A stretch of 64,000 nt of DNA from CAMFLJ01 sp965279255 (GTDB taxonomy: Bacteria; Actinomycetota; Acidimicrobiia; Acidimicrobiales; Acidimicrobilacustridaceae), in contig OZ257146.1 in the NCBI GenBank assembly GCA_965279255.1, positions 2,356,001-2,420,000 of the forward strand, in the 5' to 3' direction. Shown in pieces: positions 63,493-64,000 of the stretch (within the stretch, counting starts at the first letter, position 1; every line of letters starts with the position of its first letter). Below the pieces are notes generated by a model. It was not told where the DNA came from. It saw nothing but the letters and a program-made list of their open reading frames with translations, and ran no database searches. The position numbers were made by a program, and so were the translations under genes.

Positions 63493-64000
63493 ATGACCGA
63501 CGGGCGCGTGCTCGACGAGCTGGGCTTCTACACGTTGGCGGGCCAGCCGGGCTCGTCCCGCGAGCTGATCGACGAGGTCGTCGAGGCCGAGGCCCTCGGC
63601 CTCGGTCGGGCCTTCATCAGCGAGCGCTACAACAAGAAGGAGGCCGCGGTGCTGTGCGGCGCGGCCGGCGCCGTGAGCGAGTCGATCGCCATCTCCACCG
63701 CGGCCACCAACCACAACACCCGCCACCCCATCGTCACCGCCGGCATGGTCCGCACCATGCAGAGCCTCACCGGCGGGCGCTTCACCCTCGGCCTCGGCCG
63801 GGGCATCGCCCCCATGCAGGACGCCTACGGCATCCCCCGCATCACCACCGCCCAGATGGAGGACTTCGTCGGCATCATGCGCCGGCTCTTCCGCGGTGAG
63901 GTGATCATGGGCCACGACGGCCCGGCGGGCTCGTGGCCGGTGCTGCACCTCGACGCCACCCTCGACGAGCACGTCCCGCTCGGCATCGTGGCCTTCGGCC
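63493..64000 (+). CDS. LLM-class F420-dependent oxidoreductase, cut by the window end
   Basis: The first 169 codons of a luciferase-like monooxygenase-fold protein: VLDELGFYTLAGQPGSSREL, EAEALGLGRAFISERY, ISTAATNHNTRHPIVTA, LTGGRFTLGLGRGIAP and the following QMEDFVGIMRRLFRGE. The LGLGRG and ATNHNTRHP strings fit the actinobacterial TIGR03857-like group that includes, as I recall, Rv3520c. Cofactor is probably F420. CGGAGGGGGACCGAG precedes ATG 63493. The gene continues beyond the window, so length and C-terminus are unseen. Confidence 0.88.
   Translation, partial: MTDGRVLDELGFYTLAGQPGSSRELIDEVVEAEALGLGRAFISERYNKKEAAVLCGAAGAVSESIAISTAATNHNTRHPIVTAGMVRTMQSLTGGRFTLGLGRGIAPMQDAYGIPRITTAQMEDFVGIMRRLFRGEVIMGHDGPAGSWPVLHLDATLDEHVPLGIVAFG

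Overview
The window is very GC-rich, gene-dense, free-living actinobacterial DNA. The content fits the class Acidimicrobiia (Ilumatobacter/Iamia-like). Supporting signs are many TetR and SDR genes, acyl-CoA enzymes, a WS/DGAT acyltransferase, an F420-type LLM oxidoreductase, a 13E12-type HNH protein, GTG starts, and many genes with a TAnnnT box 6-9 nt before the start codon, which points to leaderless mRNAs. The taxonomic call is inference. I see no rRNA, CRISPR array, transposase, prophage or plasmid gene.

Layout. 1-9.5 kb: a TetR regulator, SurE, a secreted helical protein, a LigD-type PE-POL protein with a histone-H1-like tail, an enoyl-CoA hydratase, two VOC proteins, and a GTGA-coupled operon (thioesterase, DUF1214, membrane protein). 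9.5-13.2 kb: tRNA-Gly(GCC) with a strong terminator, and a coupled operon of a 79-residue protein, DUF4202 and a zinc-ribbon/PH-like protein; then a Thr-rich membrane protein. 13.2-17.8 kb: an Fpg/Nei glycosylase, and metX plus a Cys/Met PLP enzyme under a SAM-I/IV-type riboswitch; then DUF1330, TspO and two tiny ORFs. 18-25.6 kb: 13E12 HNH protein, a MacB/DevC-type ABC exporter (ATPase and two permeases), an orphan N6-adenine methyltransferase and a DEAD-box helicase. 25.8-41.3 kb: mixed housekeeping and lipid genes (glutathione peroxidase, phosphotransferase, Lgt, FadE, hydratase, PAS-GGDEF, SDR, rifamycin ADP-ribosyltransferase, FadD, WS/DGAT, a degenerate MBL protein, Nudix, TetR, FmdB). 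41.3-64 kb: a catabolic region with two P450s, SDRs, a hydratase, an acyl-CoA ligase, a TetR repressor, DUF35/thiolase-fold modules, CorA, two very large c-di-GMP signalling proteins, and an LLM oxidoreductase cut by the window end.

Main result. Three 17-bp palindromes of the form TCTGACG-N3-CGTCAGA lie at 47680, 49188 and 62008. They sit at the promoters of (i) acyl-CoA ligase-SDR-TetR, (ii) DUF35-Ltp2-like-thiolase, and (iii) a cysteine-free HMG-CoA-synthase-like/DUF35 fusion plus thiolase, divergent from P450-LLM. I infer one autoregulated TetR regulon for degrading a sterol- or isoprenoid-like acid. Its gene set resembles, from memory, the mycobacterial cyp142/Rv3520c-Rv3523 region, but the operator is not the KstR or KstR2 sequence I know.
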